Assembly: GCA_024516035.1 (NCBI GenBank)
Contig: CM044958.1
Span: forward strand, 21,563,568 to 21,627,567
Direction of reading: 5' to 3'
From: Bactericera cockerelli
Taxonomy: Eukaryota > Arthropoda > Insecta > Hemiptera > Triozidae
DNA: 64,000 nt
Below are positions 9,660 through 21,564 of the stretch, piece after piece (position 1 is the first letter of the stretch; each line of letters starts with the position of its first letter). The notes beneath the pieces are model-generated. The model was not told the DNA's origin, searched no databases, and was given only the letters and a program-made list of their open reading frames with translations. Position numbers and translations under genes: made by a program.

Positions 9660-10548
9660 TTTACTTTCCTTATCCTATAATAAGGAAAGTATTGTATTCG
9701 TCGAAAATTTGACCTACCCAGTTTTTCACATTTCTGGACGAATCATAGCCTCAGGATACCAAAAAAGTTGTTTTCAGCCATTGGTTCGTGAGTCTGTCTG
9801 TCTGTCTGTCTGTCTGTGAACAGGATATCTCAAGAACGGTAAGAGCTAGAGACTTGAAATTTGGTATGCAAATCAATTTTATACACCAGACGAACCACGA
9901 AACTTTTGGTTGAAATCAGCCGCAAAATGCGGCCGCAGGGCCGCAAATATTGGCCGCAAGCGCCGCTTCTATGAATTGGTTAAAGATACAAAAAAAGTTA
10001 CAGAACAACATTTTCTTAGATTAAAAAAATAATAGGGGTCTCTTTTAATCATTTTTTTGATATCTTGAACTTTTTGGACCTCGGCCCCAATTTACCGGTA
10101 TTTTGGGGGGACTCGCTCAGACTAACTTTTTTATTATTCATCCTAGATGGGGATTGTGACATATCAAATCCAATGATTTTGGGGTGCTGATTACGAATTT
10201 GGCTTTGATTTTTAGCTCACTGTTACTTTTGAGTCACCAGTGGCTTTTGGTCCTGTTCCCATCTTAATATATAAATGTCAAAGACACTCACTGACCACTG
10301 ACTGATCATCGCTCTACAGCCCAAACCGTAAGTCCTAGGAAGCTGAAATTTGGTAGGTAGCTTTGTCTTATAGTCTTGATGTGCAATAAGACGGGATTTT
10401 TCGAAACTCCCACTACAACACCTGCCATTGACGAAAAAGGATTTTTTGCTTTCACGGCCATGCCTCTACCCGCAAAGCGGGCGACAGCCCGCTAGTTCCT
10501 AATATGATAAGGAAAGTCGTGTGATGTTTACACCAGATTTTTTATAGG
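9660..10548 (+). repeat. Palindrome-capped interspersed repeat carrying a Helitron
   Basis: Begins with the palindrome ACTTTCCTTATCCTATAATA + AGGAAAGT and ends near GATAAGGAAAGTCGTGTGAT. Other copies: 24277-24925 (inverted), 26288-26367 (cut by the gap) and 58160-59059. It contains CTGT-rich runs, a GCGGCCGCAGGGCCGCAAAT block and no open frame. The class is unknown. Confidence 0.8.
10262..10495 (+). mobile_element. Non-autonomous Helitron (234 bp)
   Basis: Starts TCTTAATATATAAATGTC directly after an A and ends GGGCGACAGCCCGCTAG directly before a T, matching the Helitron A^TC...CTAG^T insertion rule. The 3' end has the expected short GC hairpin just before CTAG. The inverted repeat copy at 24277-24925 lacks this block, giving an empty site. 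No Rep/helicase is encoded. Confidence 0.88.
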
Positions 10549-11012
10549 TTAAGTCCATTGTTTATCTTTAAAAGTAACCAAACGCATTTTTCTTTCACGA
10601 ATGACCTTGGAAATGGAAATATTTGGAAAAACAGAGTGCTTCCAAAGCCGAACACGGTTGCTTTTATTTTTTTGGATGTCAGCCGAACAGTTCCATTATT
10701 CGCGGAATTTCGCTCATGCTTATGTAATACTTATTTTGACACTCATTCTTAACTGTTGGGTAGCGATGCGGTATAAGCATGTCGCTTATGACGTGCGTGT
10801 AGAGGGTATGATTTCAAATCATGCTCTCGTCAATTTTTCTTTTTAATTTTTTAAACTGATGTAACATTTTTTTTTTTATTAATGATTTTTTCTTTTATTA
10901 TTATAATTTTTAAACTAAAATAATAATTATTTTTATGAGACTTAATGGGCAATGGTAGGGTTAGGTAAAGTTAACATGGTGAACTGTCCTTTATGATCAC
11001 CAACTTTGTTGG

Positions 11013-11140
11013 ATAGGATGCCTTGGGCGACGGACTTAGCTTAGGTTAGCAACCAGAGTAACAGCGACTCACCCTAACCCTGCGGTGATTTTTACTCTGG
11101 CTAACCTAAGCTAAGTCCGTCGCCCAAGTCCATCCTATTC
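11013..11140. repeat. Long imperfect hairpin
   Basis: Arms GGATAGGATG.CCTTGGGCGA + CGGACTTAGCTTAGGTTAGC and their complement, about 45-50 pairs, loop about 40 bases. Present unchanged in copy B at 59525-59653. Confidence 0.85.
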
Positions 11141-11313
11141 AGCTTAAGAAACCTTCTCTTATAATAAATAAATAAATAAAGGACGGTAACAAAAATCGGC
11201 CCCACTCTAAAAGAAGGTCTTATTACCCCGGTTTACCATACAAAATTTTATCTTTACCGAAGAAGCCATTCGAAAGTTATTCAGGGGTTTCCAGACTTTT
11301 GCCCCACCCTGTA

Positions 11314-12835
11314 TATACAAAATTTCATCAATTTTGAAGAATCCGTTCGAGAGTTATCGCGGAACAGACACACAAAAACACAGACAGACAGACAAAAGAA
11401 CTCAAAATCATCCAGTCTGCGAGTTAAAACACAACCTCACTTAGTGAGGTTGAGAGGTTACTTCGCTCCCTCACTGTAGGTAAAATTCTAGGACCCCAAT
11501 GAACTTGTATACAAATTTTCATCGATTTGACGAATCCATTCGCAGAAGAGACAGACAAGAATACATATACATACAGACAAACGAAAGCCAAATCGTCCAG
11601 TATGCAAGTTAAAAAAGAACCTCACTTAGTGAGTTCGCTTCACTCCCTCACTGTGTTCGGTTAAAAATTCTAGGACTCCAATATTTATGTATACAAATTT
11701 TCATCAATTTTGGATTCCTTTCGAGAGTTTTCGCGGAACAGACGCACAAAAAAAAATAGACAGACAAAAGAAAGCCAATTTCATCAATTTTGAAGAATCC
11801 GTTTGAGAGTTTTCGCGGAACAGACACACACACAGAAACACAGACACACAAATAGACAAACAAACGAAAGCCAAGTCGTCCAGTATGCAAGTTAAAACAG
11901 AACCTCACTTAGTGAGGGCACTTCGCTCCCTTCGCGAAATTTTGAAGAATACGTTCAAGAGTTAACGAGGAACAGACAGACAGACCCACAGAAACACGCA
12001 CAGACAGATAAAAGAAAGCCAAATCGTCCAGTATGCAAGTTAAAAAAGAATCTCACTTAGTGAGGGCGCTACGCTCCCTTACTGTGTTCGGTTAAAAAAT
12101 CTAGGATTCCAATGAACATGTATACAAAATTTCATCAATTTCGAAGAATCCATTCGAAAGTAATTGCAAATAAAGAGATAGACAGACATACATACAGACA
12201 AACGAAAGCCAAATCGTCCAGTATGCAAGTTAAAGAGAACCTCACAGAAGGTCGCTTCGCTACCTCACTGTAGGTAAATTCTAGGACCCCAATGAACTTT
12301 ATACAAAATATCATCAATATTGAAGAATCCGTTCGAGAGTAATCGCGGAACAGACAGACGCACAGAAACATAGAAACACAGACAGACAGACAAACGAAAG
12401 CCAAATCATCTAGTATGCAAGTTAAGAAAGAACCTCACTACACGAGGGCGCTTCGCTCCCTTACTGTGTTCGGTTAAAAATTCTAGGACTCGAATGAATA
12501 TGTTTACAAAAGTTCATTAATTTTGAAGAATCCGTTCGAAAGTGATCGCGGAACACACAGACAGACGCACAGAAACACAGACAGACGGACAAACGAAAGG
12601 CAAATCGTCTAGTATACAAGTAAAAAGAGAACCTCACTAAGTGAGGTCGCTACGCTCCCTCACTGTGTTTGGTTAAAATTCTAGGATTCCAATGGACATG
12701 TATACTAAATTTCATCAAGTTTGAAGAATCCATTAGAGAGTTATCGCGTAACAGACATACACACACACAGAACACATAGATACAGAAACAGACAAACGAA
12801 AGCCAAATCGAACACTTTGCAAGTTAAATCCGAAT
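11314..12835 (+). repeat. ~190-bp tandem array, about 8 units
   Basis: Each unit has ATACAAAATTTCATCAATTT, GAAGAATCCGTTCGAGAGT, a CAGACAGACAAACGAAAGCC run, TCGTCCAGTATGCAAGTTAA, the small palindrome CCTCACTTAGTGAGG and TTCGGTTAAAAATTCTAGGA. Spacings between GTCCAGTATGCAAG motifs are roughly 150-280 bases. Reverse-strand open frames are by-products of the CTGT-type repeats. Confidence 0.88.
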
Positions 12836-13084
12836 CTTATGTGTTCGGTTGGTTAAAGAATATTACATTTATTAGGGCATATACTGTAACTGTCCAATAT
12901 CTCCCCCTCATATTCCTATAATACTTATGCTGTTATATTAAGTGGCAATATATTATAGTAGCGATTAGGGCAGATGTATCATGCAAAGAAAAAAATATAC
13001 ATGTTATACAAGACAACATAAAGTAAAAATTAACATGCAAAAAATAAGAAACTTAACACTAGCAGTTACCCTGACAGGTCAGTA

Positions 13085-16000
13085 TTATCGATGTGGACGA
13101 AATAGTCCAGGTGGACGAGGTGGTCTGGGTGGACGAGGTGGTCTGGGTGCCAGTTGGGTGTGTGGATTGAAATTAGTTCTGAAACAAACAAACAAAAGCC
13201 AAGAATACAACAGTACAATGTCATGGAAAAAGAAAATCTACATAAAATAAAAGTATAAAAAATAGGTACTACCTATTTTAAAGAGAAAACCGAAGCACGC
13301 AACAAAGTGAAATCAAAAAAAAGCAGCAAGCGATAATACGCGATGTAACTAGTATAATCTTGTACTATCGCTTGACTCGCTTGTAAGATGGGTGTTGGGT
13401 TGTAGCCTAACACTACAAACCAAAACCTTCTGCGTTTAAAAAAAATATACTTTTAATAGTATGCAAAAAAACAAGGCAAATATAACCTTGAACACGCACA
13501 AAGTATAAAAACATAATCCTTAAACTTAACAGAGGTCCTTGTGATCAGGGTTGTTTTGATGGTCGATGTGTTCTGGTTGGGCTGGCTTGATTGGGTGGGC
13601 TGGGTAGGTCGAACGCGCTGGATGCCAGTTGGCTGGGTAGATTGAAATTATTTCTGAAACAAGCAAACAAAAACTAAGAATGCAACAGTAAAAAATCAAA
13701 AAAAAAAGAAATCTACAAAAAAACAATAAATAAATAAATGGGTACAATTTTGAATAGAAAACACAGAAGCACGCAAAAATAGCAATCAAAAAATTTATCA
13801 AACGATAAAAAGCGATAATACGGGATGTAACTAGTATAATCTCGTACTATCGCTTGTAAGATGGGTGTTGGGTTGTAGCCTAACACTACAAACCAACACC
13901 TTCTTCGTTAAAAAAATCTTTTAATAGCATGCAAAAAAAACAAGACAAATAAAACATTGAACACGAACAAAGTATTAAAACATAATCCTTATACTTAACA
14001 GAGGACTTGGTGGTCTAGATGGACGAGGTGGTCTGGGTGCCAGTTGGATCTGTGGATTGAAATTAGTTTCTGGGTGGACGAGGTGGTCTGGGTGGACGAG
14101 GTGGTCTGGGTGCCAGTTGGATGTGTGGATTGAAATTAGTTCTGAAACAAACAAAAAGCCACGAATACAACAGTACAATGTCATGGAAAAAGAAAATCTA
14201 CATAAAATAAAAGAATTGAAAATAGGTACTATTTTGAAGAGAAAACCGAAGCATGCAACAAAGTGAAATCAAAAAGCGCAGCAAGCAATAATACGCAATG
14301 TAACTAGTATAATCTCGTACTATCGCTTGTAAGATGGGTGTTGGGTTGTAGCCTAACACTACAAAGCAAAACCTTCTGCGTTAAAAAAATATACTTTTAA
14401 TAGCATGGAAAAAAAAGACAAATAAAACCTTGAACACGCAAAAAGTATAAAAACATAATCCTTATACTTAACAGAGGACTTGGTGGTCTGGGTGGACGAG
14501 GTGGTCTGGGTGGACGAGGTGGTCTGGATGTGTGGATTGAAATTAGTTCTGAAACAATAAAAAAACAAAAAACCAACAATGCAACAGTACGAAATTATGG
14601 AAAAAGAAAATCTACATAAAAATAAAGGTATACCTAATAAGGAAAGTAAAAAAAAGGGACTATTTTGAAGAGAAAACACAGAAGCATCCAGCAAAGAGAA
14701 ATAAAAAAAATGCGACAAGCGATTATACGGGATGTTACTAGTATTATCTCGTACTATCGCTTGAAAAATGAGTGTTCGTTTGTAGCCTAACACTAAAAAC
14801 CTCTGTGTTAAACACTCTCTGTGTTTAAAAAAATACTTTTATGAGCATGCAAAAAAAACAAGGCAGATAATATGAAAACATAATACTTAAACTTAACAGA
14901 GGACTTGGTGGTCAGGGTTGTCTTGATGGTCGAGGTGTTCTGGTTGGGCTGGCTTGATCGGGTGGGCTGGGTGTTCGGGTGAGCTTCGTCATCGGGTGGG
15001 CTGGGTAGATCGAACGGGCTGGATGCCAGTTGGCTGGGTAGATTGAAATTATTCCTGAAACAAGCAAACAAAAACTAAGAAAGCAACAGTACAAAATCAT
15101 AAAAAAAGAAATCTACAAAAAACAATAAATATAAAAAAATACGTACAATTTTGAATAGAAAACACAGAAGCATGAAAAAAAGAGGTAACAAAAAATTTAT
15201 CAAACAATAAAAAGCGATATTACGCGATGTAACTAGTATGATCTCGTACTATCGCTTGTAAGATGGGTGTTCGGTTGTAGCCTAACACTACCATCCAACA
15301 CCTTCTTCGTTAAAAAAATACTTTTAATAGCATGCAAAAAAAAAACGACAAACAAAAACATTGAAACACGCACAAAGTATTAAAACATAATACTTATACT
15401 TAACAGAGGACTTGGTGGTCTGGGTAGACGAGGTGGTCGGGTGGACGAGGTGGTCTGGGTGCCAGTTGGATGTGTGGATTGAAATTAGTTCTGAAACAAA
15501 CAAACAAAAGCCAAGAATACAACAGTACAATGTCATGGAAAAAGAAAATCTACATAAAATAAAAGTATAAAAAAATAGGTACTACCTATTTTAAAGAGAA
15601 AACCGAAGCACGCAACAAAGTGATATCAAAAAAAAAGCAGCAAGCGATAATACGGGATGTAACTAGTATTATCTCGTACTATCGCTTGTAAAATGAGTGT
15701 TCGTTTGTAGCCTAACACTACAAACCAACACTCCCTGCGTTAAAAAAAAAATACTCTTTTAATATCATGCAAAAAAAAGACAAATAGAACATTGAACACC
15801 AACAAAATATATTATGAAAGCATAATACTTAAACTTAACAGAAGTCCTTGTGGTCAGGGTTGTTTTGATGGTCGATGTGTTCTGGTTGGGCTGGCTTGAT
15901 TGGGTGGGCTGGGTATTCGGGTGGGCTGGGTAGATCGAACGCGCTGGATGCCAGTTGGCTGGGTAGATTGAAATTATTTCTGAAACAAGCAAACAAAAAC

Positions 16001-19000
16001 TAAGAATGCAACAGTAAAAATAAAAAAAAGAAATCTACAAAAAAAACAATAAATAAATAAATGGGTACAATTTTGAATAGAAAACACAGAAGAACGCAAA
16101 AAATAGCAATCAAAAAATTTATCAAACGATTAAAAAAGCGATAATACGGGATGTAACTAGTATAATCTCGTACTATCGCTTGTAAGATGGGTGTTGGGTT
16201 GTAGCCTAACACTACAAACCAACACCTTCTTCGTTAAAAAAATTTTTTTAATAGCATGCAAAAAAAAAAAACAAGACAAATAAAACATTGAACACGCACA
16301 AAGTATTAAAACATAATCCTTATACTTAACAGAGGACTTGGTGGTCTGGATGGACGAGGTGGTCTGGGTGCCAGTTGGATCTGTGGATTGAAATTAATTT
16401 CTGGGTGGACGAGGTGGTCTGGGTGGACGAGGTGGTCTGGGTGCCAGTTGGATGTGTGGATTGAAATTAGTTCTGAAACAAACAAAAAGCCACGAATACA
16501 ACAGTACAATGTCATGGAAAAAGAAAATCTACATAAAATAAAAGTATTGAAAAATAGGTACTATTTTGAAGAGAAAACCGAAGCATGCAACAAAGTGAAA
16601 TCAAAAAAGCGCAGCAAGCAATAATACGCAATGTAACTAGTATAATCTCGTACTATCGCTTGTAAGATGGGTGTTGGGTTGTAGCCTAACACTACAAACC
16701 AAAAACCTTCTGCGTTAAAAAAAATATACTTTTAATAGCATGCAAAAAAAAAGACAAATAAAACCTTGAACACGCAAAAAGTATAAAAACATAACCCTTA
16801 TATTTAACAGAGGACTTGGTGGTCTGGGTGGACGAGGTGGTCTGGGTGGACGAGGTGGTCTGGTTGGACGAGGTGGTCTGGGTGCCAGTTGGATGTGTGG
16901 ATTGAAATTAGTTCTGAAACAATAAAAAAAACAAAAAAACCAACAATGCAACAGTACGAAATTATGGAAAAAGAAAATCTACATAAATAAAGGTATAATA
17001 AGGAAAGTAAAAAAAGGGACTATTTTGAAGAGAAAAACACAGAGCATCCAGCAAAGAGAAATAAAAAAAATGCGACAAGCGATTATACGGGATGTAACTA
17101 GTATTATCTCGTACTATCGCTTGAAAAATGAGTGTTCGTTTGTAGCCTAACACTAAAAACATCTGTGTTAAACACTCTGTGTTTAAAAAAATACTTTTAT
17201 GAGCATGCAAAAAAAAACAAGGCAGATAATATGAAAACATAATACTTAAACTTAACAGAGGACTTGGTGGTCAGGGTTGTCTTGATGGTCGAGGTGTTCT
17301 GGTTGGGCTGGCTTGATCGGGTGGGCTGGGTGTTCGGGTGAGCTTCGTCATCGGGTGGGCTGGGTAGATCGAACGGGCTGGATGCCAGTTGGCTGGGTAG
17401 ATTGAAATTATTCCTGAAACAAGCAAACAAAAACTAAGAAAGCAACAGTACAAAATCATAAAGAAAAGAAATCTACAAAAAAACAATAAATATAAAAAAT
17501 ACGTACAATTTTGAATAGAAAACACAGAAGCATGAAAAAAAAGAGGTAACAAAAAATTTATCAAACAATAAAAAGCGATATTACGCGATGTAACTAGTAT
17601 GATCTCGTACTATCGCTTGTAAGATGGGTGTTCGGTTGTAGCCTAACACTACCATCCAACACCTTCTTCGTTAAAAAAATACTTTTAATAGCATGCAAAA
17701 AAAAAACGACAAATAAAACATTGAACACGCACAAAGTATTAAAACATAATACTTATACTTAACAGAGGACTTGGTGGTCTGGGTAGACGAGGTGGTCTGG
17801 GTGGACGAGGTGGTCTGGGTGCCAGTTGGATGTGTGGATTGAAATTAGTTCTGAAACAAACAAACAAAAGCCAAGAATACAACAGTACAATGTCATGGAA
17901 AAAGAAAATCTACATAAAATAAAAGTATAAAAAATAGGTACTACCTATTTTAAAGAGAAAACCGAAGCACGCAACAAAGTGAAATCAAAAAAAAGCAGCA
18001 AGCGATAATACGCGATGTAACTAGTATAATCTTGTACTATCGCTTGATTCGCTTGTAAGATGGGTGTTGGGTTGTAGCCTAACACTACAAACCAAAACCT
18101 TCTGCGTTTAAAAAAAAATATACTTTTAATAGCATGCAAAAAACAAGACAAATATAACCTTGAACACGCACAAAGTATAAAAACATAATCCTTATACTTA
18201 ACAGAGGACTTGGTGGTCAGAGTTGTCTGCCTGGTCGATTGGCGTGGGTTGGGTGCTTGGTTTGGATTGGGCTGGGCTGGGTGCTCGGGGTGGATTGTGT
18301 GCACTGTGAGATGCTCTGGGTTGGACTAGTTGCTCGGGGTGGGTGCTCATGGTGGACTGGGTAAATTGGACGGGATGGGTAGATTTAAATTATTCCTGAA
18401 ACAAACAAACAAAAAACGAAGAATGCAACAGTACTAAATCATAGAAAAAGAAAATCTACAAAAACATTGAATATAAAAAATAGGTAGTATTTTGAAGAGA
18501 AAACACAGAAGCAAGCATCAATATAAAATTCAAAAATGCAACAAGCAATAACAAGTGATAGTATGTGATGTAACTAGTATTATCTTGTACTATCGCTTGT
18601 AAGATGGATGTTGGGTTGTAGCCTAACACTACAAACCAACACTCTCTGCGTTAAAGAAATATACTTTTAATATCATGCAAAAAAAAAACAAGACAAATAT
18701 AACATGGAACACTCAGAAAATATGAAAACATAATACTTAAACTTAACAGAGGAACTGTTGGTCTGGGTTTTCTGGATGTGCAAGGTGTTCTGGTTCGGCT
18801 CGCTTCATTGGGTGGGCTGGTCGGTTGGCGAGGGCTGGGTGCTCGGGGTGGGCTGGGTGGACTGGGTGGACGAGGTGGTCTGGGTGGGCTGGCTCGATTG
18901 GTTGAGCTGGCTTGATTGGGTGGGCTGGTCGGGGTGGGCTGGTGATCGGTAGGGCCTGGTTGCTCGCGATGGGCTGGTTGCTCGCGATGGGCTGGGTACC

Positions 19001-19100
19001 AAGTGCTGGGTAGATTGAAATTAGTTCTGAAACAAAAAACAAAAAAAAAACAATAATGAAAGAGTACAAAATCTTTATGAAAACAAAACCACAAAATAAA
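13085..19100. repeat. ~470-bp satellite with five-monomer higher-order repeat
   Basis: Thirteen monomers; the invariant motif GTAGCCTAACACT recurs at about 13400, 13873, 14348, 14780, 15277, 15709, 16202, 16681, 17145, 17640, 18075 and 18615. Two monomer types differ in the G-rich core: type 1 has GGTGGTCTGGGTGGACGA subrepeats, type 2 has TTGGGCTGGCTTGATCGGGT. The order is 1-2-1-1-2, 1-2-1-1-2, 1-2'-2''. The signature AATAAGGAAAGTAAAAAAA appears only in the fourth monomer of each five (about 14637 and 16990). The higher-order period is about 2.3-2.4 kb. Every complete monomer has the same hairpin. Confidence 0.92.
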
Positions 19101-19103
19101 ACA

Positions 19104-19200
19104 ATTTAAGGAAGTTAGGAACTGGTGCTCTCAACACGCCATTGAAGCTGGCTTTGTAATAAATTACTCCAATAGAAAGGAATACTGTTCAAAAAAATGG
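19104..19200 (-). mobile_element. 5S-derived SINE 5' fragment plus linker
   Basis: Minus strand reads GCCAGCTTCAATGGCGTGTT + GAGAGCACCAGTTCC, preceded by the linker 'TTATTACAAA' typical of the composite tRNA-5S SINE. Confidence 0.6.
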
Positions 19201-19324
19201 GACATTTTTTTTTTTTACCGAATCAAGACACGCCTTGAAGTCCATAGCTGAACCTAAGCTAAGAAATGCCCTCCAACCAAGCACAGCACACTATAGCCCG
19301 TGCAAGTTTTTTTTTTAAGACAGC

Positions 19325-19545
19325 GTATTTCGCGTGTTGAATGCACAGTTTCTCGTAGAATCACCGAAGTTAACCAACGTTCAGCGAGGTGAAGACTTCG
19401 TGATGGTGGCATTCCGGCCCAACTCAGGCTCGATAAGGTCAATATGGGTGGCAGGTCTGTTAGTTTCCTACGCATGGAGGGTAAAACCCCCGTCGTGTTT
19501 GACCGTGCAGTTGAAAAGCGACGTTACTAAAAAAAAAAAACCTGT
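19325..19545 (+). mobile_element. 5S-rRNA-derived SINE
   Basis: Has GTTGAATGCACAGTTTCTCG, ATCACCGAAGTTAACCAACG, the tail CGGCCCAACTCAGGCTCGAT and CCCCCGTCGTGTTTGACCG, ending in a run of A. Confidence 0.85.
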
Positions 19546-19595
19546 TTTATAATTTGGCCCTTACTGTCAGTACAAGACATGGTCCCATTATACCA

Positions 19596-19960
19596 GCTGA
19601 CCTCCATGGCTCAGTGAGAGCATTTGATTTTGACTCGGAGGTTGCGGGTTCGAATCCCGTAAAACACCAAAAGTTAAACAAAGCACCTTTCTATTTGAGT
19701 AATTTGTTACTATGGCACTAAGCCAGCTTCGATGGTGCGTTGAATGCACCGGTTCTCGTAAGATCACCAATGTTAAGCAACGTCCAGCGAGGTGAAGACT
19801 TCGTGATGAAGACCTGGCATTCCGACCGAACCCAGGCTGGGTGAGCTTAATGTGTGTAGCAGGTTTGTGTGTTTCCTTTGAATGGAAAGTAACACCCCCG
19901 TCATGATATGACCATGGAATTGAAAGCGATGTTAAACCCAAATTACAAAAAAATTGTTAC
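19596..19960 (+). mobile_element. Composite tRNA-5S SINE
   Basis: A tRNA-like head (CTCCATGGCTCAGTGAGAGC, B box GCGGGTTCGAATCCCG) is followed by a fixed linker (AAAGTTAAACAAAGCACCTT ... GTTACTATGGCACTAAG) and then a full 5S-like body (GCCAGCTTCGATGG, CACCAATGTTAAGCAACGTC, tail CCCCCGTCATGATATGACCA). The same arrangement appears inverted at 23065-23425. Confidence 0.85.
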
Positions 19961-20029
19961 AAAGACGTTAAAATAATATCTAACAATAAAAAATCTATGA
20001 GTATGTACCAGGTGGTATTTGAACTTGGA

Positions 20030-20112
20030 GTTAACCGAATTTTCGATGAATTGCTTAGGGTAAAACACCCGTCGTGCTATGACCATGCAGTTGAAAACGA
20101 AGTTTAAAAAAA
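20030..20112 (+). mobile_element. 5S-derived SINE tail fragment
   Basis: Contains AAAACACCCGTCGTGCTATG + ACCATGCAGTTGAAAACG, the 3' tail of the family, without the 5S part. Confidence 0.6.
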
Positions 20113-20261
20113 TTAACATAGAACATTTGAGACGTGCTTTTCACCCTCTTTCCCTTGAAACTCAGAAATACCCACGACCTCAACCAGCTTCGGTTGGGCC
20201 ACGAATAGGTGCCTCAATATTATTTCAGCATCTCGAAGGTTGGAATTAGTGTGGTCACCTA

Positions 20262-20430
20262 GTCCTGGCTTGCTAAACTTCAGTGACCTTGACTAGAACC
20301 GGGCCTGGCTTGCTAAACTTCAGTGACCTTGACTAGAACTGGGCCTGGCTTCCTAAACTTTAGTGACTTTGACTAGAACTGGGCCTAGCTTCCTAAATTT
20401 CAGTGACCTTGACTAGAAATGGGCCTCATT
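20262..20430 (+). repeat. ~46-bp minisatellite, about 4 copies
   Basis: Tandem copies of CCTGGCTTGCTAAACTTCAG + TGACCTTGACTAGAACTGGG with a few substitutions per copy. Confidence 0.9.
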
Positions 20431-20577
20431 TCAGAACGCTTCCTTACCCTCATAATCCACAAATATCCCTTTCAACTACCAAACAACACTCTAATACTCT
20501 GATTGATTTATTTGAATGATATTTGACGGTTAAAAGGGAGATTTAGGGATTTGAGAGTGAAAATGTTTTCTGGAAGT
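20425..20577. mobile_element. CCAAT-type foldback MITE, diverged copy
   Basis: Inverted ends built from TCATAATCCACAAATATCCC / GGGAGATTTAGGGATTTGAG around ACTCTGATTGATTTATTTGA. Same family as 21381-21564 but with lower arm match. Confidence 0.6.
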
Positions 20578-20689
20578 CTTAACGTGCCCCATTTCTTTAA
20601 CATATCTTAGCGTTATTCACAGTACAGATTTTATGTCTTTAGATCAATAAAGGCAATGTCCAACGATATCAAAACTTGGTACGCGACCA

Positions 20690-20850
20690 CCCGAATTCGA
20701 ATGCTGACAACTTCGTGACCACTCAAATTTAAACCCTCCTTCGTAATACTGGCCTTTTCCGACCCAAACAAGGCTGGGTGAGGTTCATTAGGGTTGCTTA
20801 TTTGTAAGATTCCAAGGAATAAAAGGTAAACCTCGTCTCGAATGACTTTA
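20690..20850 (+). mobile_element. 5S-derived SINE, diverged
   Basis: Has GTGACCACTCAAATTTAAAC, CAAGGCTGGGTGAGGTTCAT and GGTAAACCTCGTCTCGAATG, matching the central and tail portions of the family. Confidence 0.6.
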
Positions 20851-21034
20851 TTATACAAATAGATATTACAGAAACATTAACCAAATAAAGTAAATCTCAA
20901 GGGAATAAGAATTTTATTGGTATATATCATAAGCTCAAGGTGATCTAATTAGGCAACATAAGACCTTTCAATATGTAGATCAACCAATTTTTACTTGAAT
21001 AAAAATAGATTCATAGGTGTGCTTCTTTATAGCA

Positions 21035-21172
21035 AGGTTTCTCACTCTCAAAATCTCCAAATCTCTCTTTCTACTGCTAAACAACCCACTCTAATTAGTT
21101 TTTTGAACGAAAGTTGAAAGATGAGAGGGAGAAGAGGGAATTTTAAAACTGAGAGTGCTTTCTGAAAGAGCG
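21035..21172. mobile_element. CCAAT-type foldback MITE
   Basis: Left arm TCACTCTCAAAATCTCCAAA; right arm GGGAATTTTAAAACTGAGAG. Diverged copy of the family. Confidence 0.65.
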
Positions 21173-21380
21173 CCCTCTGGTCACTTTGCACTAAAAAAAA
21201 TGAATTACCTACCTAGAAATCTAGACATGGTCATTATTTTATTTGGTCCTCAATTGAGTTTTGAGTGTAACCTTCCAACTAGCACAGTATAATTATGTTC
21301 CCAGCACTAAAAAGAAGAAAAAGTTAAAAGAATGCGGTTGGTGGAAAAAAGGTGAGAAAAAAAAATAGGATTGAGGTCCT

Positions 21381-21564
21381 GTAGCCCGTTCCAAAAAACT
21401 CTCCACTCTCAAAATCCCCGAATCTCCATTTCAACTGTCACACAACACTCTCTGATTGGTTAATTGGAACACAATTACCTATCAGAATGCGCTGAGTGAC
21501 GGTTGAAACGAAGATTCGGGGATTTCGAGAGTGGATCCGGCTAATGTTTCTGGAACGGACTACT
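21381..21564. mobile_element. CCAAT-type foldback MITE, well-preserved copy
   Basis: Ends GTAGCCCGTTCCAAAAAACT and TTTCTGGAACGGACTAC are complementary, and inner arms CTCAAAATCCCCGAATCTCC / GATTCGGGGATTTCGAGAG match. The centre carries CTCTGATTGGTTAATTGGA, an inverted CCAAT-box pair. About 184 bp. Copies also at 54424 and 57050, and one at 53203 split by a hAT MITE. Confidence 0.85.

Larger units (their letters stand above)
9518..19100. repeat. Segmental duplication, copy A (main part)
   Basis: Nearly identical to 58018-64000, with scattered substitutions, short indels and changes in simple-repeat number. It joins 1-216 once the two transposons are removed. The match is cut by the window end at satellite monomer 6, so the true length is unknown. 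Confidence 0.93.

Noticed and set aside
11648..12404. Minus-strand frames with VCLSVCVS-type repeats resembling membrane proteins
   Set aside because: Produced by CAGACAGA-type simple sequence in the ~190-bp array.
13526..19094. Many open frames rich in RPPRPP or HPDHLVHP repeats
   Set aside because: They are translations of the satellite and its 18-bp G-rich subrepeats; they recur in each monomer and lack any start, splice or domain support.
13085..19100. CRISPR-like array
   Set aside because: Repeats are about 470 bp, directly adjoining and in an intron-containing eukaryotic genome; there is no repeat-spacer pattern.
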